The notes: generated by a model not told the origin, from the sequence alone. A stretch of DNA of 64,000 nt from Noviherbaspirillum suwonense (GCF_900182955.1 NZ_FXUL01000007.1:62001-126000); one strand, 5' to 3'; shown: positions 17,854 through 27,500, counted from the first letter of the stretch. Numbers and translations: made by a program.

Positions 17854-20800
17854 ATGGCACAGGTGGATTTATCCTATTCGGCCGAGGATTTATATACACG
17901 CGAGGACGGTCGAATCTTCCTCACCGGGACGCAGGCGCTGGTACGCCTTCCGATCATGCAGCGCAGGCTGGACCGGGCGCGCGGGCTCAATACCGCCGGC
18001 CTGGTATCGGGCTATCGCGGTTCGCCGCTCGGCACCTATGACATGCAGCTCTGGAAGGCGTCCCGCGTGCTTGCCGCGCATGACATCGTGTTCCAACCGG
18101 GCCTTAATGAGGACCTGGCCGCCACCGCGCTGTGGGGTGCGCAGATGCACAAGGCCTATGGCGAAACCCGGGCCGACGGCGTGTTCGGCATCTGGTATGG
18201 AAAAGGGCCAGGCGTCGATCGCACCGGCGATGTGTTCCGCACTGCCAATATGCTCGGCACCTCCGCGCTCGGCGGCGTCCTAGCCGTATCCGGCGACGAT
18301 CATGCCGCGCAGTCGTCGATGTATCCGCACCAGACCGACGGCATCTTTTCCGCTGCGTCCATTCCGGTGCTGCAGCCGTCCAGCCTTGATGAAATCATCG
18401 AGTTCGGCCTCGCGGGCATTGCGCTGTCGCGTTATTCGGGACTGTGGGTCTGCCTGAAAACGATCGCGGAGGTCATCGAGACCGCGGGCTCGATCCAGTT
18501 GCCGCCCGGTCCCGAATATGTGACCCCTGGCGATTTCATGATGCCGGCGCACGGCCTCAACTGGGACCCGCGCGTGGCATGGCCCGGGGAGCGCGCCGAG
18601 CTGGAGCGGCGGCTGATCAACGAGCGGCTGCCGGCGGCGCTGGCATGGGTGCGCGCCAACAAGCTCGATCGCACCGTCGTGTCGTCGGCAGGCGGCCGGC
18701 TGGGCATTGTGACGGTCGGCAAGGCGCACCAGGACCTGATGCAGGCCGTCGAGGACCTTGGCTTGAATGCGCAAGACCTGGCAGCGCTCGGCGTGGCGGT
18801 GTACAAGGTCGCGATGAGCTGGCCGCTCGAAACGCTGGGAATCAGGGAATTCGTCGACGGGCGGGAAGAAGTGTTCGTGGTCGAGGAAAAACGCGCGATC
18901 GTCGAGACGCAGCTCAAGGATGCGCTGTTCCACGAACCCGCCGCCAGGCGGCCCCGTGTCGTCGGCAAGACTGACCAGGACGGCAAGCCGTTGCTGCCGG
19001 AGATCCTCGAATTCACGCCGCTGATGCTGGCAAGGGCCCTGGTGGCGCGCATTGGCGACAGGGCGCCCGCGCTGCGTGCCCGGCTGGCGGAACTCGAAGC
19101 CCGCGTGCTCGCGCCGCAAGCCGTGGCCATGCCGGTCCGCCGCCCGTTTTTCTGTTCGGGCTGCCCGCACAACACGTCGACCAGGCCGCCGGACGGGTCG
19201 ATCTCCGGCGGCGGCATCGGCTGCCATGTGATGGCCTTGTCCGATCCCAAGCTGAAGACGTCCACGTTCAGCCAGATGGGCGGCGAAGGGGCGCAATGGA
19301 TAGGCGCGGCGCCTTTCTCGAAGACGCCGCACGTATTCCAGAATCTGGGCGACGGCACCTACCAGCATTCCGGCCTGCTCGCGATTCGCGCGGCGATTGC
19401 CGCCAGGACCAATATCACCTACAAGATCCTGTACAACGACGCGGTGGCCATGACCGGCGGCCAGCAGGCCGAGGGGCAGCTGGACCCGGTGCGCATCACG
19501 CGCCAGCTGCATGCCGAAGGCGTCGAGACGATCGCATTCGTCTCCGACGACCCGGCGCGCTGGGAAGGCAATGCCGATCTGGCCAGGGGCGTGACGGTCC
19601 ATCATCGCGACGCGCTGGACGAGGTGCAGCGCACGCTGCGCGAAGTGCCGGGCGTCAGCGCCATCGTCTACGAGCAGACCTGCGCATCGGAAAAGCGCCG
19701 CCGCCGCAAGCGCGGCGATTTCCCGGACCCGGACAAGCGCCTCTTCATCAACCATCGCGTCTGCGAAGGCTGCGGCGACTGCTCGGTGCAATCGAATTGC
19801 ATCGCGGTGCAGCCGATCGACACCGGTTTCGGCCGCAAGCGCGAGATCAACCAGAGCGCGTGCAACAAGGATTTTTCCTGCGTCAAGGGCTTCTGCCCGA
19901 GCTTCGTGGAGATCGACGGTGTGACATTGCGCAAGCCCGATGCCAGGCGGCTGCCGGACCTGCAGTCAGCCGCATTGAGGGATTTGCCCGCGGTGAATGT
20001 GCCGCCGCTGGACGGCGTCTACAATATTTATGTCACCGGCATTGGCGGCACCGGCGTGCTGACGCTGGGCGCATTGCTGGGCGCTGCGGCGCACCTTGAA
20101 GGCAAGGGCGCCAGCGTGCTCGACTTCACCGGGCTGGCGCAAAAGAATGGCGCGGTGGTCAGCCAGGTCCGCATCGCGTCCGGCACCAAGGCGATTCATG
20201 CGGTGCGCATCGGCACGGCAGCGGTCGATCTGCTGATCGGCACGGACCTGGTCGTCGCTGCGGCGCCCGACAACCTGGAGCGTCTCGGGGCGGCGCGGAC
20301 CGCCGCCGTGGTGAACCTGGACCAGACCCAGACCGCCGACGTCGTCGCGCAGCGGGACGCCAGCCTGCCGGTCGACGAGATGCTCAAGCGCGTGCGCGAG
20401 CGCACGGCGGCAGACCGCTTTCGCAGCTTCAACGCCAGCACCCTGGCGCAAACCCTGTTCGGGGACACGGTGGCAGCGCACACGCTGATGCTGGGCTATG
20501 CATGGCAGTGCGGCCTGGTGCCGCTGTCGCTGCAGGCGCTGGAACGGGCGATCGAACTGAACGGCACCGCGGTGGCAATGAACCAGAGCGCATTGGCCTG
20601 GGGCCGCATCGCCGCGGCCAATCCATCCATGCTGGCGAAGATCGACGCCGATGACGACGGTGGCGCCAGCGCCGCCGCGGCGCGCGTACGCCCGGCGGAC
20701 TTCGAGGGCACGGTCGATTATCTTGCGGACGAACTGGCGGCGTACCAGGACAGCGCCTACGCGCAGCGATACCGGGACCTCGTCAGGCAGGCGCGGCAGG

Positions 20801-21375
20801 CCGAGCTGCGGGTCGGGAATGGCTCGGAAGCCTTCTCGATGGCGGTGGCGGAGCAGGGATTCCGCCTGATGGCATACAAGGATGAGTATGAAGTCGCGCG
20901 TCTGTATGCCGCGCCCGAATTCCGGGCCTCGCTGGAGAAGCAGTTTTCATCGACCGAGAAACTGTCGGTCTGGTTATCGCCGCCGCTGATGTCGCGCATC
21001 GACCCGGCAACCGGCAGGCCGAAGAAGCGCCGCTTCGGGCCATGGATTTTTATCGCCTTTGCGGGGCTTGCGAAGCTGCGCGGCCTGCGCGGCACGCCAT
21101 TCGATCCCTTTGGCTACACCCGGGAACGGCAAAGCGAACGCGAGCTGGTTGCCGGGTATTTCCGCATGATCGAGAACCTGTCCAGGCTCGTCGGCAAGCA
21201 CAACTACGAAGCCGCCGCTGCGCTGGCGCAGTTGCCGGCAGAAATCCGCGGCTATGGCCCGGTGAAGCATGCGGCCATCGTGAAGTACGAGAAGGACAAT
21301 GCGGCAATGCTGGAGCGGTTCAATCGTCCTGTAGACCTGTCGGGCTACAAGACGATCTCGTTCAAGGCCGCTTGA
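17854..21375 (+). CDS. Fused indolepyruvate (arylpyruvate) ferredoxin oxidoreductase
   Basis: 1173-aa fusion of IorA-like and IorB-like parts, typical of proteobacteria. It should decarboxylate indolepyruvate or phenylpyruvate oxidatively to the aryl-acetyl-CoA, using thiamine diphosphate and ferredoxin. Start at 17854 follows TTGGAGAACGC. In order: pyrimidine-binding region (GLVSGYRGSPLGTYDMQLW), a middle transketolase-like part (RPFFCSGCPHNTST; GGGIGCHVMAL, QMGGEGAQWIGAAPF, YNDAVAMTGGQQAEG for ThDP), iron-sulfur ligands at about residues 640-690 (CEGCGDCSVQSNC and CNKDFSCVKGFC), then the gamma-type domain (ITGIGGTGVLTLGALLG-like VTGIGGTGVLTLGALLGAA). Divergent Lrp and downstream acyl-CoA dehydrogenase suggest amino-acid or aryl-acid catabolism. 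Confidence 0.94.
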   Translation: MAQVDLSYSAEDLYTREDGRIFLTGTQALVRLPIMQRRLDRARGLNTAGLVSGYRGSPLGTYDMQLWKASRVLAAHDIVFQPGLNEDLAATALWGAQMHKAYGETRADGVFGIWYGKGPGVDRTGDVFRTANMLGTSALGGVLAVSGDDHAAQSSMYPHQTDGIFSAASIPVLQPSSLDEIIEFGLAGIALSRYSGLWVCLKTIAEVIETAGSIQLPPGPEYVTPGDFMMPAHGLNWDPRVAWPGERAELERRLINERLPAALAWVRANKLDRTVVSSAGGRLGIVTVGKAHQDLMQAVEDLGLNAQDLAALGVAVYKVAMSWPLETLGIREFVDGREEVFVVEEKRAIVETQLKDALFHEPAARRPRVVGKTDQDGKPLLPEILEFTPLMLARALVARIGDRAPALRARLAELEARVLAPQAVAMPVRRPFFCSGCPHNTSTRPPDGSISGGGIGCHVMALSDPKLKTSTFSQMGGEGAQWIGAAPFSKTPHVFQNLGDGTYQHSGLLAIRAAIAARTNITYKILYNDAVAMTGGQQAEGQLDPVRITRQLHAEGVETIAFVSDDPARWEGNADLARGVTVHHRDALDEVQRTLREVPGVSAIVYEQTCASEKRRRRKRGDFPDPDKRLFINHRVCEGCGDCSVQSNCIAVQPIDTGFGRKREINQSACNKDFSCVKGFCPSFVEIDGVTLRKPDARRLPDLQSAALRDLPAVNVPPLDGVYNIYVTGIGGTGVLTLGALLGAAAHLEGKGASVLDFTGLAQKNGAVVSQVRIASGTKAIHAVRIGTAAVDLLIGTDLVVAAAPDNLERLGAARTAAVVNLDQTQTADVVAQRDASLPVDEMLKRVRERTAADRFRSFNASTLAQTLFGDTVAAHTLMLGYAWQCGLVPLSLQALERAIELNGTAVAMNQSALAWGRIAAANPSMLAKIDADDDGGASAAAARVRPADFEGTVDYLADELAAYQDSAYAQRYRDLVRQARQAELRVGNGSEAFSMAVAEQGFRLMAYKDEYEVARLYAAPEFRASLEKQFSSTEKLSVWLSPPLMSRIDPATGRPKKRRFGPWIFIAFAGLAKLRGLRGTPFDPFGYTRERQSERELVAGYFRMIENLSRLVGKHNYEAAAALAQLPAEIRGYGPVKHAAIVKYEKDNAAMLERFNRPVDLSGYKTISFKAA

Positions 21376-21467
21376 GCGGCGGCCCGGCGGAAAGCCGGCA
21401 AGGCGAACAGGCATCAATGCGGCGCGCAGCAGACAGCGGCGCCGTTTCATAACGATTCGGAGACCAG

Positions 21468-22604
21468 ATGATTTTGACCCAGGAGCAGGAAATGGTGCGC
21501 GATGCGATGCGCAGCTTCGCGCAGGAACAGCTGCTGCCGTTTGCGGAACAATGGGAAGCGGACGCGATCTTCCCCCGCGCGGCATTGCAGGCGCTCGGCG
21601 GCCTGAGCGCGATGGGCGTGGCCGTCAGCGAGCAGTATGGCGGCGCCGGCATGGACTACGTGACCCTGGCCCTGGTGCTGGAGGAAATCGCGGCGGGCCA
21701 TGGCGCGACGTCGACCATCGTGTCGGTGCAGAATTCGCTGGTGTGCGGCATCACCGCGAAGTTCGGCTCGGCGTCTCAGAAAGAACGCTACCTGCACGGC
21801 TTTGCGACGGGTCGCCTGCTCGGCTGCTTCTGCCTGACGGAACCGCAGACCGGCTCGGACGCCGCCGCGCTGACGACCAGCGCCCGGCGCGACGGCGACG
21901 GCTGGGTGCTCAACGGCGTCAAGCAGTTCATCACCACCGGGCGCGAGGCCGATGTCGCCATCGTGATCGCGGTGACCGATCCGTCCAGGGGCAAGCACGG
22001 CATGTCCTGCTTCCTGGTGCCGACCGACACTCCCGGTTACCGGGTCGCGGGCGTCGAGAAGAAGCTAGGCCAGCATGCGTCGGACACGGCGCAAATCAGT
22101 TTTGAAAACTGCCGCGTGCCAGTCGACGCGCTGGTGGGCGAGGAAGGGCAGGGCTACAAAATCGCGCTGTCCAACCTCGAGGGCGGGCGCATAGGCATTG
22201 CCGCGCAATCGATCGGCATGGCACGCGCCGCGTATGAAGCGGCGCTGGCCTACGCGAAGGAACGCCAGTCGTTTGGCGTGCCATTGATCTCGCACCAGGC
22301 AGTCGCGTTCCGGCTGGCGGACATGGCAACCACGATCGAGGCGTCGCGCCAGCTCACGCTGCATGCGGCTGCGCTGAAGGATGCCGGCATGCCGTGCCTC
22401 AAGGAGGCGTCGATGGCGAAACTGTTTGCGTCCGAAGGCGCCGAGAAAGTCTGCAGCGCCGCGCTGCAGACGCTGGGCGGATACGGATACACCCGCGACT
22501 TTCCGGTGGAGCGCATCTACCGCGATGCGCGCGTGACGCAAATCTACGAAGGCACCAGCGACATCCAGCGAATGGTGATCGCGAAAACGATTGCCGCTGC
22601 CTAG
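21468..22604 (+). CDS. Acyl-CoA dehydrogenase
   Basis: 378-aa flavoenzyme of normal family length. Domains in order: N-terminal helices (QEQEMVRDAMRSFAQEQLLP), the beta domain with FAD/substrate contacts (GCFCLTEPQTGSDAAALTTSA and WVLNGVKQFITTG), and the C-terminal helical domain (LISHQAVAFRLADMA, LQTLGGYGYTRDFPVERIYRDARVTQIYEGTSDIQR). The catalytic Glu is the E of IYEGTSDIQ. It oxidises an acyl-CoA at alpha-beta and gives electrons to ETF. The gene follows the arylpyruvate oxidoreductase by 92 bases with its own GGAGACC ribosome binding site. Substrate is unknown; branched or aryl-acyl-CoA fits the context. Confidence 0.94.
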   Translation: MILTQEQEMVRDAMRSFAQEQLLPFAEQWEADAIFPRAALQALGGLSAMGVAVSEQYGGAGMDYVTLALVLEEIAAGHGATSTIVSVQNSLVCGITAKFGSASQKERYLHGFATGRLLGCFCLTEPQTGSDAAALTTSARRDGDGWVLNGVKQFITTGREADVAIVIAVTDPSRGKHGMSCFLVPTDTPGYRVAGVEKKLGQHASDTAQISFENCRVPVDALVGEEGQGYKIALSNLEGGRIGIAAQSIGMARAAYEAALAYAKERQSFGVPLISHQAVAFRLADMATTIEASRQLTLHAAALKDAGMPCLKEASMAKLFASEGAEKVCSAALQTLGGYGYTRDFPVERIYRDARVTQIYEGTSDIQRMVIAKTIAAA

Positions 22605-22925
22605 GGCCGGCCAATGCCTTGAGCGTGGCGAGGCGTTATCTGCCGTCCGGGACGTTCGTCGCCCGGCATTTCATCGCCATTGCACTGATGCGCGCCTGCG
22701 GCCCGGCAGTCGGTGCGCGTCCGGTGCCGCAGCAACGAGGAAGTACAGTCGTTCTTGGTACACTCAAGGTTCGCCGGCAGCGTCGCCACCGCATGGTCGA
22801 TCGGATGCATCAGGCCCTCCAGAAGACCTAAAGCCTGATGTTCCCGCGGGTTTGCGCGGTCCCTGCATCGGCTCACGGTTGCGCTGCGGCGGCCGGCGAA
22901 TACCAAAAACAATGACACGGAGCGC
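22605..22925. other. Intergenic, no gene recognised
   Basis: About 320 bases between the acyl-CoA dehydrogenase and the Bug receptor. GC-rich, with no hairpin-plus-U-run and no frame with recognisable product. Confidence 0.45.
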
Positions 22926-23915
22926 ATGATGACAACCCAATCCCCCTTGAAGCACATGAGCGGCCGCCTGCTGGCGGCGGTCTTGCTTGCCACCGGCGCG
23001 CTGGCCGCCCAGGCTGCCGCCTATCCTGATAAGCCGATCCACTTCATCGTGCCCTACGCGGCCGGCGGCACGACCGACCTCGTTGCCCGCGTGGTCGGCG
23101 AGCGGGTGGCCGCCAGGCTGGGCAAGCCGGTGGTCGTCGAGAACCGGCCGGGCGCGGGCGGCAATATCGGCATGGATGCGGTGGCGAAATCGGCCCCGGA
23201 CGGGTACACGCTGGGCATGGGCGCCATCTCGACCAATGCGCTCAATCCGCACATCTACAAATCGATGGCATTCGACCCGCGCAAGGATTTCACGGCGATC
23301 AGCTTGCTGGGAACGTCCACCATCGTTCTGCAGGTCGTGCCCGCCATGCCGGCCCGAAACGTCGCCGAACTCGTCGAGCAATTGAAGAAGGCCCCGGGAT
23401 CGACCTATGGCACCGCCGGGGTCGGCACCTCGATGCACCTGGCCGGCGTGCTGTTTGCGCAAAGCACCGGCACCAGCCTGACCCATGTCCCGTACAAGGG
23501 AAGCGCGCCCGGGATCAACGACATGCTGGGCGGCCATCTGCCGATGATGTTCGACAATCTTCCGGCTTCGCTCGCGCATATCCAGGCCGGCAAGCTGCGC
23601 GCGCTGGCCGTGACCGGCAAGACCCGGTCGGCGTCGCTGCCGAATGTGCCGACCATGGCCGAAGCTGGCGTGCCGGACTATGTTGTCGAACCATGGTTCG
23701 GCGTCTACGGGCCGGCCGGCATGCCCGCCGACGTCGTCCAGGCGGTGAGCCGCGCCTATAGCGACGCGTTGGCCATGCCGGAAGTAAAGGAGAAGCTCCT
23801 GCAGGCGGGATTCTCGCCGCGCGGGTCGAGCCCGCAGGAATTGACCGAGCTGGGACGCGCAGAATACGAGCGGCTTGGCAAGGTGGCGCGCAGCGCCGGC
23901 ATGCTCGCCGAGTAA
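22926..23915 (+). CDS. Bug-family (TctC-like) periplasmic solute receptor
   Basis: 329-aa Bug receptor. Signal peptide to about residue 36 (LLAAVLLATGALAAQAAA). The mature sequence opens YPDKPIHFIVPYAAGGTTDLVARVVGERV and has GKPVVVENRPGAGGNIGMDAVAKSAPDGYT and HVPYKGSAPGINDMLGGHLPMMF, all family-typical. ATG at 22926 follows CGGAGCGC; ATG 22929 is an alternative. It lies behind the arylpyruvate oxidoreductase and acyl-CoA dehydrogenase, so an aromatic or branched acid ligand is possible (inference). It faces a convergent LysR gene. Confidence 0.93.
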   Translation: MMTTQSPLKHMSGRLLAAVLLATGALAAQAAAYPDKPIHFIVPYAAGGTTDLVARVVGERVAARLGKPVVVENRPGAGGNIGMDAVAKSAPDGYTLGMGAISTNALNPHIYKSMAFDPRKDFTAISLLGTSTIVLQVVPAMPARNVAELVEQLKKAPGSTYGTAGVGTSMHLAGVLFAQSTGTSLTHVPYKGSAPGINDMLGGHLPMMFDNLPASLAHIQAGKLRALAVTGKTRSASLPNVPTMAEAGVPDYVVEPWFGVYGPAGMPADVVQAVSRAYSDALAMPEVKEKLLQAGFSPRGSSPQELTELGRAEYERLGKVARSAGMLAE

Positions 23916-23929
23916 GGTGGCGCGGACTT

Positions 23930-23957
23930 TGCGGGCGGCGCGCCTTTGCCGCCCGCA
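23930..23957. terminator. GC-rich hairpin between convergent genes
   Basis: TGCGGGCGGC, eight-base loop, GCCGCCCGCA: perfect 10-bp stem just after the Bug stop. There is no long U-run, so terminator activity is plausible but not certain; it could serve either strand. Confidence 0.5.
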
Positions 23958-24081
23958 CTGCATGACGTTTCGTATTGTTCCGACGCGCTGCTTTCCGCTG
24001 CGTTCACGGCCGTCGCGCCCGGACGCAGCCCTTCTCGCCAGGCATCCTTGCTCTGCATCCCCGCGCCCGGGCAGCCGGCCT

Positions 24082-24984
24082 TCAGCGCGGTAGCAGCGAC
24101 ACCAGCGTGTCGCTGAATTCTGCCATCAGCTCCGGCTTGGCCTTGCCGCGCATGGTAATGCGGTAGAAGCCGACGCTTTCCTCGGGGTCGACCAGGATGT
24201 CCGTCGCAACCCGGTGGTGGTGGCAGGCCAGCAGCGCAAACGACGGGATGACCGTGCTGCCCATGCCGGCCGCGACCATGCCGATCAGCGTGTCGAAATG
24301 GCGAAAGCTCAGCCGGTCCTCATTGCCGCGGCCGATCTTCACCAGGTGGCTGTCGACGAACTGCTGGATCGGGTTGTCGTACGGCAGGCCAATCAGCACC
24401 TCGTCCTTCAACGCGCTCCAGGGCACCCTGCCGACAGGCTGTATGCCTTGCTGCGTGCCGTCGCGCAGCGGCGTCACCCGCATCAGCGGAAACGAGCACA
24501 GCAGCGTACGCTCGATGCCGCGCGCGGCCTTGAAGAAAAAGCCGAGCCCGAAATCGACTTCCCCCGACTCGACCAGCGCATGCACGCGGCTCAGGTCGTC
24601 GTCGAACAGCTGGAGCGTGAGATCGGGATATCTTTGATGGAAAACACCGAAGACCGCCGGCAGCAGGCTGGACGACACCAGCGGCGTCGCCGCCACGCGC
24701 AGCGTCTGGCGCGCGCTCTTGCTGATGTCGCCGATTTCGGCAGCAACCTTTTCAAGCTGCTCGACGGCCGCCTGGGCGACCGGCAGCAGCTTTTCGCCGG
24801 CCGCCGTCATGCTGACCATGCGGGTGGTGCGGTCGAACAGGCGGCTGCCGAACTGGGCTTCGAGCTCCCGCATCATCACGCTCAAGCCGGCCTGCGTCAT
24901 GTGCATGCGCTCGGCGGCCTTCGTGAAGTTGCCCAGCTTGCTGACCAGCAGGAAGGCATTGAGCTGACGAAGCGTGTAATTCAT
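24082..24984 (-). CDS. LysR-family regulator of the gentisate cluster
   Basis: 300-aa LysR-type regulator. N-terminus MNYTLRQLNAFLLVSKLGNF, then TKAAERMHMTQAGLSVMMRELEAQFGSRLFDRTTRMV, is the DNA-binding domain (note AGLSVMMREL in the recognition helix, as in CynR/CbbR-like members). The effector domain runs about 90-295 with LRVAATPLVSSSLLPAVFGVF and GMVAAGMGSTVIPSFAL. It is divergent from the flavin monooxygenase gene across 126 bases containing a LysR-type palindrome and a strong -10, so it very probably controls the gentisate operon. Confidence 0.93.
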   Translation of the reverse strand: MNYTLRQLNAFLLVSKLGNFTKAAERMHMTQAGLSVMMRELEAQFGSRLFDRTTRMVSMTAAGEKLLPVAQAAVEQLEKVAAEIGDISKSARQTLRVAATPLVSSSLLPAVFGVFHQRYPDLTLQLFDDDLSRVHALVESGEVDFGLGFFFKAARGIERTLLCSFPLMRVTPLRDGTQQGIQPVGRVPWSALKDEVLIGLPYDNPIQQFVDSHLVKIGRGNEDRLSFRHFDTLIGMVAAGMGSTVIPSFALLACHHHRVATDILVDPEESVGFYRITMRGKAKPELMAEFSDTLVSLLPR

Positions 24985-24995
24985 AAGAGCTGGTT

Positions 24996-25027
24996 ATCAA
25001 TTGATTGAATATCCAAATTTCTATAAT
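24996..25027 (+). promoter_or_regulatory. LysR-type box and promoter of the gentisate operon
   Basis: ATCAATTGAT (24996-25005) is a perfect palindrome in a T-N11-A context. A -10 box TATAAT sits at 25022-25027, and the -35-like TTGATT (25001-25006, 15-bp spacer) overlaps the palindrome. This suits activation by the divergent LysR protein. Confidence 0.5.
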
Positions 25028-25110
25028 AGCAGCCGGCGTTGTTTAATAGCCTGCACTAAACCGGGGCTGGCCTGCATCGCGTCGCCTCCCCATCGAGACG
25101 AGGAATGCAT

Positions 25111-26367
25111 ATGAATCAGGACTGCAACATCGCGATCGTCGGCGCCGGCATCGGCGGGCTGACCCTGGCGCTGGGCCTGCACCAGGCCGGGATTTCCTGC
25201 CGCGTGTTCGAATCGGCGCCGGAGATCAAGCCGCTGGGCGTCGGCATCAATATTCTGCCGCACGCGGTGCGCGAACTCGAGCACCTGGGCTTGCTCGACG
25301 CGCTGGCCCAGGTCGGCGTGACGACCAGGGAGTCGGCGTTCTACAACGCGCACGGGCAGTTCGTCTACAGCGAGCCTGCCGGCCGCCATGCCGGCTACAA
25401 GTGGCCGCAGTTCTCGATACATCGCGGCGACCTGCAGGCCGTGCTGCTGCAAGCGGTGCGGGAGCGCATGGGTGACGACGCCGTGGTCAGCGACCATCGC
25501 TGCGCCGGCTTCGAGCAGGACGACGATGGCGTGACCATCCGCTTCGAGGACAATGCCGGCAATGCCCGCGCGCCGGTCCGCGCGGCGATCGCGGTGGGCT
25601 GCGACGGCATCCATTCGTCGATCCGCAAGCAGCTCTATCCGAATGACGGCCCGCCGCGCTATTCGGGCGTGAACATGTGGCGCGGCACCATCGTGATGAA
25701 ACCCTTCCTGAGCGGCGCGACCATGGTGCGCGCCGGCTGGCTGTCGGTCGGAAAAATGGTGATCTACCCGATCCGCGACAATGTCGATGGGCAGGGCAAC
25801 CAGCTCGTCAACTGGGTCGCGGAGATCGAGGCCGAGCAGCCGGCGCGGCGCGACTGGACCGGCCGCGGCAAGCTGGAGGATTTCTTCCCGGCCTTCGCCG
25901 ACTGGCATTTCGACTGGCTGGATGTCGCCGCGATGATCAGGAACACCGACACCATCCTTGAATATCCGATGGTCGACCAGGACCCGCTGCCGCGCTGGAG
26001 CTTTGGCCGCGTCACGCTGCTGGGCGACGCCGCGCATCCGATGGTGCCGCGCGGCTCCAACGGCGCCGGCCAGGCCATCCTCGACGTGCCCTGCCTGGTG
26101 GAGAAGCTGCGCACCCTGGGCCTGACGCCCGAGGCGCTGACCGCTTACGACAACGTGCGTGTCAAGGCAACCGGCGACGTCGTGCTGATGAACCGCAAGG
26201 CGCCGCCGGACGCCATCCTGAAAACGGTGCACGAGCTGACCGGGGGCAAGCCGTTCGCGTCGATCGACGACGTCATCAGCGCCAGCGAGCTTGCCGCGAT
26301 CTCCAACAGCTACAAGAACGTGGCCGGCCTCAACAAGGACGCGCTCAATAGCGCGATCCGCAACTGA
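25111..26367 (+). CDS. FAD-dependent aromatic monooxygenase (PhzS/salicylate hydroxylase-like)
   Basis: 418-aa class A flavoprotein hydroxylase. It shows the dinucleotide-binding GxGxxG (IAIVGAGIGGLTLALGLHQAG), the DG motif (VGCDGIHSSIRKQL) and the GD motif (VTLLGDAAHPMVPRGSNGAGQ). It uses NAD(P)H and O2 to hydroxylate an aromatic ring. First gene before gentisate dioxygenase, so it probably makes gentisate or a gentisate precursor (for example from a hydroxybenzoate); the sequence resembles the PhzS-like flavin-dependent oxidoreductase group more than classic 3-hydroxybenzoate 6-hydroxylase, so the substrate remains open. GAGACGAGG favours the start at 25111; ATG 25105 is in frame. Its stop codon lies in an 11-bp tandem repeat. 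Confidence 0.88.
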   Translation: MNQDCNIAIVGAGIGGLTLALGLHQAGISCRVFESAPEIKPLGVGINILPHAVRELEHLGLLDALAQVGVTTRESAFYNAHGQFVYSEPAGRHAGYKWPQFSIHRGDLQAVLLQAVRERMGDDAVVSDHRCAGFEQDDDGVTIRFEDNAGNARAPVRAAIAVGCDGIHSSIRKQLYPNDGPPRYSGVNMWRGTIVMKPFLSGATMVRAGWLSVGKMVIYPIRDNVDGQGNQLVNWVAEIEAEQPARRDWTGRGKLEDFFPAFADWHFDWLDVAAMIRNTDTILEYPMVDQDPLPRWSFGRVTLLGDAAHPMVPRGSNGAGQAILDVPCLVEKLRTLGLTPEALTAYDNVRVKATGDVVLMNRKAPPDAILKTVHELTGGKPFASIDDVISASELAAISNSYKNVAGLNKDALNSAIRN

Positions 26368-26415
26368 CGCGCAACTGACGCGCAACCGACGCGCAACTGA
26401 AGCCCAACCGACAGG
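26361..26415 (+). repeat. Five tandem copies of an 11-bp unit
   Basis: Unit CAACTGACGCG at 26361 and 26372, CAACCGACGCG at 26383, then diverged copies at 26394 and 26405. The first unit contains the monooxygenase TGA stop; the last runs into the ribosome binding site of the gentisate dioxygenase. Likely slippage product that sets the intercistronic spacing. Confidence 0.8.
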
Positions 26416-26423
26416 AGAACGCG

Positions 26424-27476
26424 ATGACCGTTCGTGAAGAGTATTACCGGCAGATCGCGCCGCTGCACCTGGCGCCCCTGTGGGAGTCGCTGCACACGCT
26501 GGTGCCGAAAGAGCCGGCCGCGCACTGCGTGCCGCACCTGTGGCAATACGAGGCGCTGCGGCCGCAGCTGATGCGCTCGGGCGAGCTGATCACCGCGGCT
26601 GAGGCGGTGCGGCGCGTGCTGATCCTGGAGAATCCGCTGCTGACCGGCAAGGCCAGCATCACGCAGAGCCTGTATGCGGGACTGCAGCTGATCATGCCGG
26701 GCGAGATTGCGCCCAGCCACCGGCACACGCAGAGCGCGCTGCGCTTCATCGTCGAGGGCGCGAGCGCCTGGACCGCGGTCAATGGCGAGCGGACCCAGAT
26801 GCATCCGGGCGACTTCATCATCACGCCGTCCTGGACCTTCCACGACCATGGCAACCGGAGCGAGGAACAGGATGGCAAGCCGGTGGTCTGGCTCGACGGC
26901 CTCGATATCCCGATGGTCGGCTTCTTCGATGCCGGTTTCGCCGAAAGCTATCCCGAAGCCGAGCAGCCGCTGGTCCGGGCCGAGGGCGACAGTTTCGCCC
27001 GCTATGGCGCGAACATGCTGCCGCTCGAATACGACGCGCCGTACCGGGCGACCTCGCCGATCTTCAACTATCCGTATGCCCGTACCCGGGAAGCGCTGCA
27101 CACGCTGCAGCAGAACGGCCCGGTCGACGCATGGCATGGCGTCAAGATGCGCTACGTGAATCCGGCGACCGGCGGCTGGCCCATGCCCACGATCGGCACC
27201 TTCATGCAGCTGCTGCCGGCAGGCTTCCAGGGCAAGCCCTATCGCAGCACGGACGGCACGGTGTTTTCCGTGGTTGAAGGAAGCGGCGCCGCCGTCATCA
27301 CCCGCGGCGAGCAGACCTGGCGCTTCGCGTTCGGTCCGCGCGACCATTTCGTCGTCCCGTCGTGGCACAGCGTGCGCTTCGAGACGCAGGACGATGCAGT
27401 GCTCTTCAGTTTTTCGGACCGGCCGGTGCAGCAGGCGCTCGGCATCCTGCGCGAGCAGCGGCTCGAGACCCAGTAA
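26424..27476 (+). CDS. gtdA: Gentisate 1,2-dioxygenase
   Basis: 350-aa bicupin ring-cleavage enzyme, normal length for the family. It opens gentisate with O2 and Fe(II) to maleylpyruvate. The N-terminal cupin has [28 protein letters not shown], with the HxH iron ligands in SHRHTQ, and [16 protein letters not shown] with the third His. Also family-typical are [21 protein letters not shown] and, in the C-terminal cupin, [16 protein letters not shown] and [23 protein letters not shown] precedes ATG. Neighbours are the monooxygenase before it and fumarylpyruvate hydrolase and isomerase after it, a full lower gentisate pathway. Confidence 0.95.
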   Translation: MTVREEYYRQIAPLHLAPLWESLHTLVPKEPAAHCVPHLWQYEALRPQLMRSGELITAAEAVRRVLILENPLLTGKASITQSLYAGLQLIMPGEIAPSHRHTQSALRFIVEGASAWTAVNGERTQMHPGDFIITPSWTFHDHGNRSEEQDGKPVVWLDGLDIPMVGFFDAGFAESYPEAEQPLVRAEGDSFARYGANMLPLEYDAPYRATSPIFNYPYARTREALHTLQQNGPVDAWHGVKMRYVNPATGGWPMPTIGTFMQLLPAGFQGKPYRSTDGTVFSVVEGSGAAVITRGEQTWRFAFGPRDHFVVPSWHSVRFETQDDAVLFSFSDRPVQQALGILREQRLETQ

Positions 27477-27500
27477 TCGAATCAGAAAGGAATGATCGTC

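Noticed and set aside
18280-19791. 503-aa open frame on the minus strand
   Set aside because: Antisense to the indolepyruvate ferredoxin oxidoreductase, which has clear motifs across this span.
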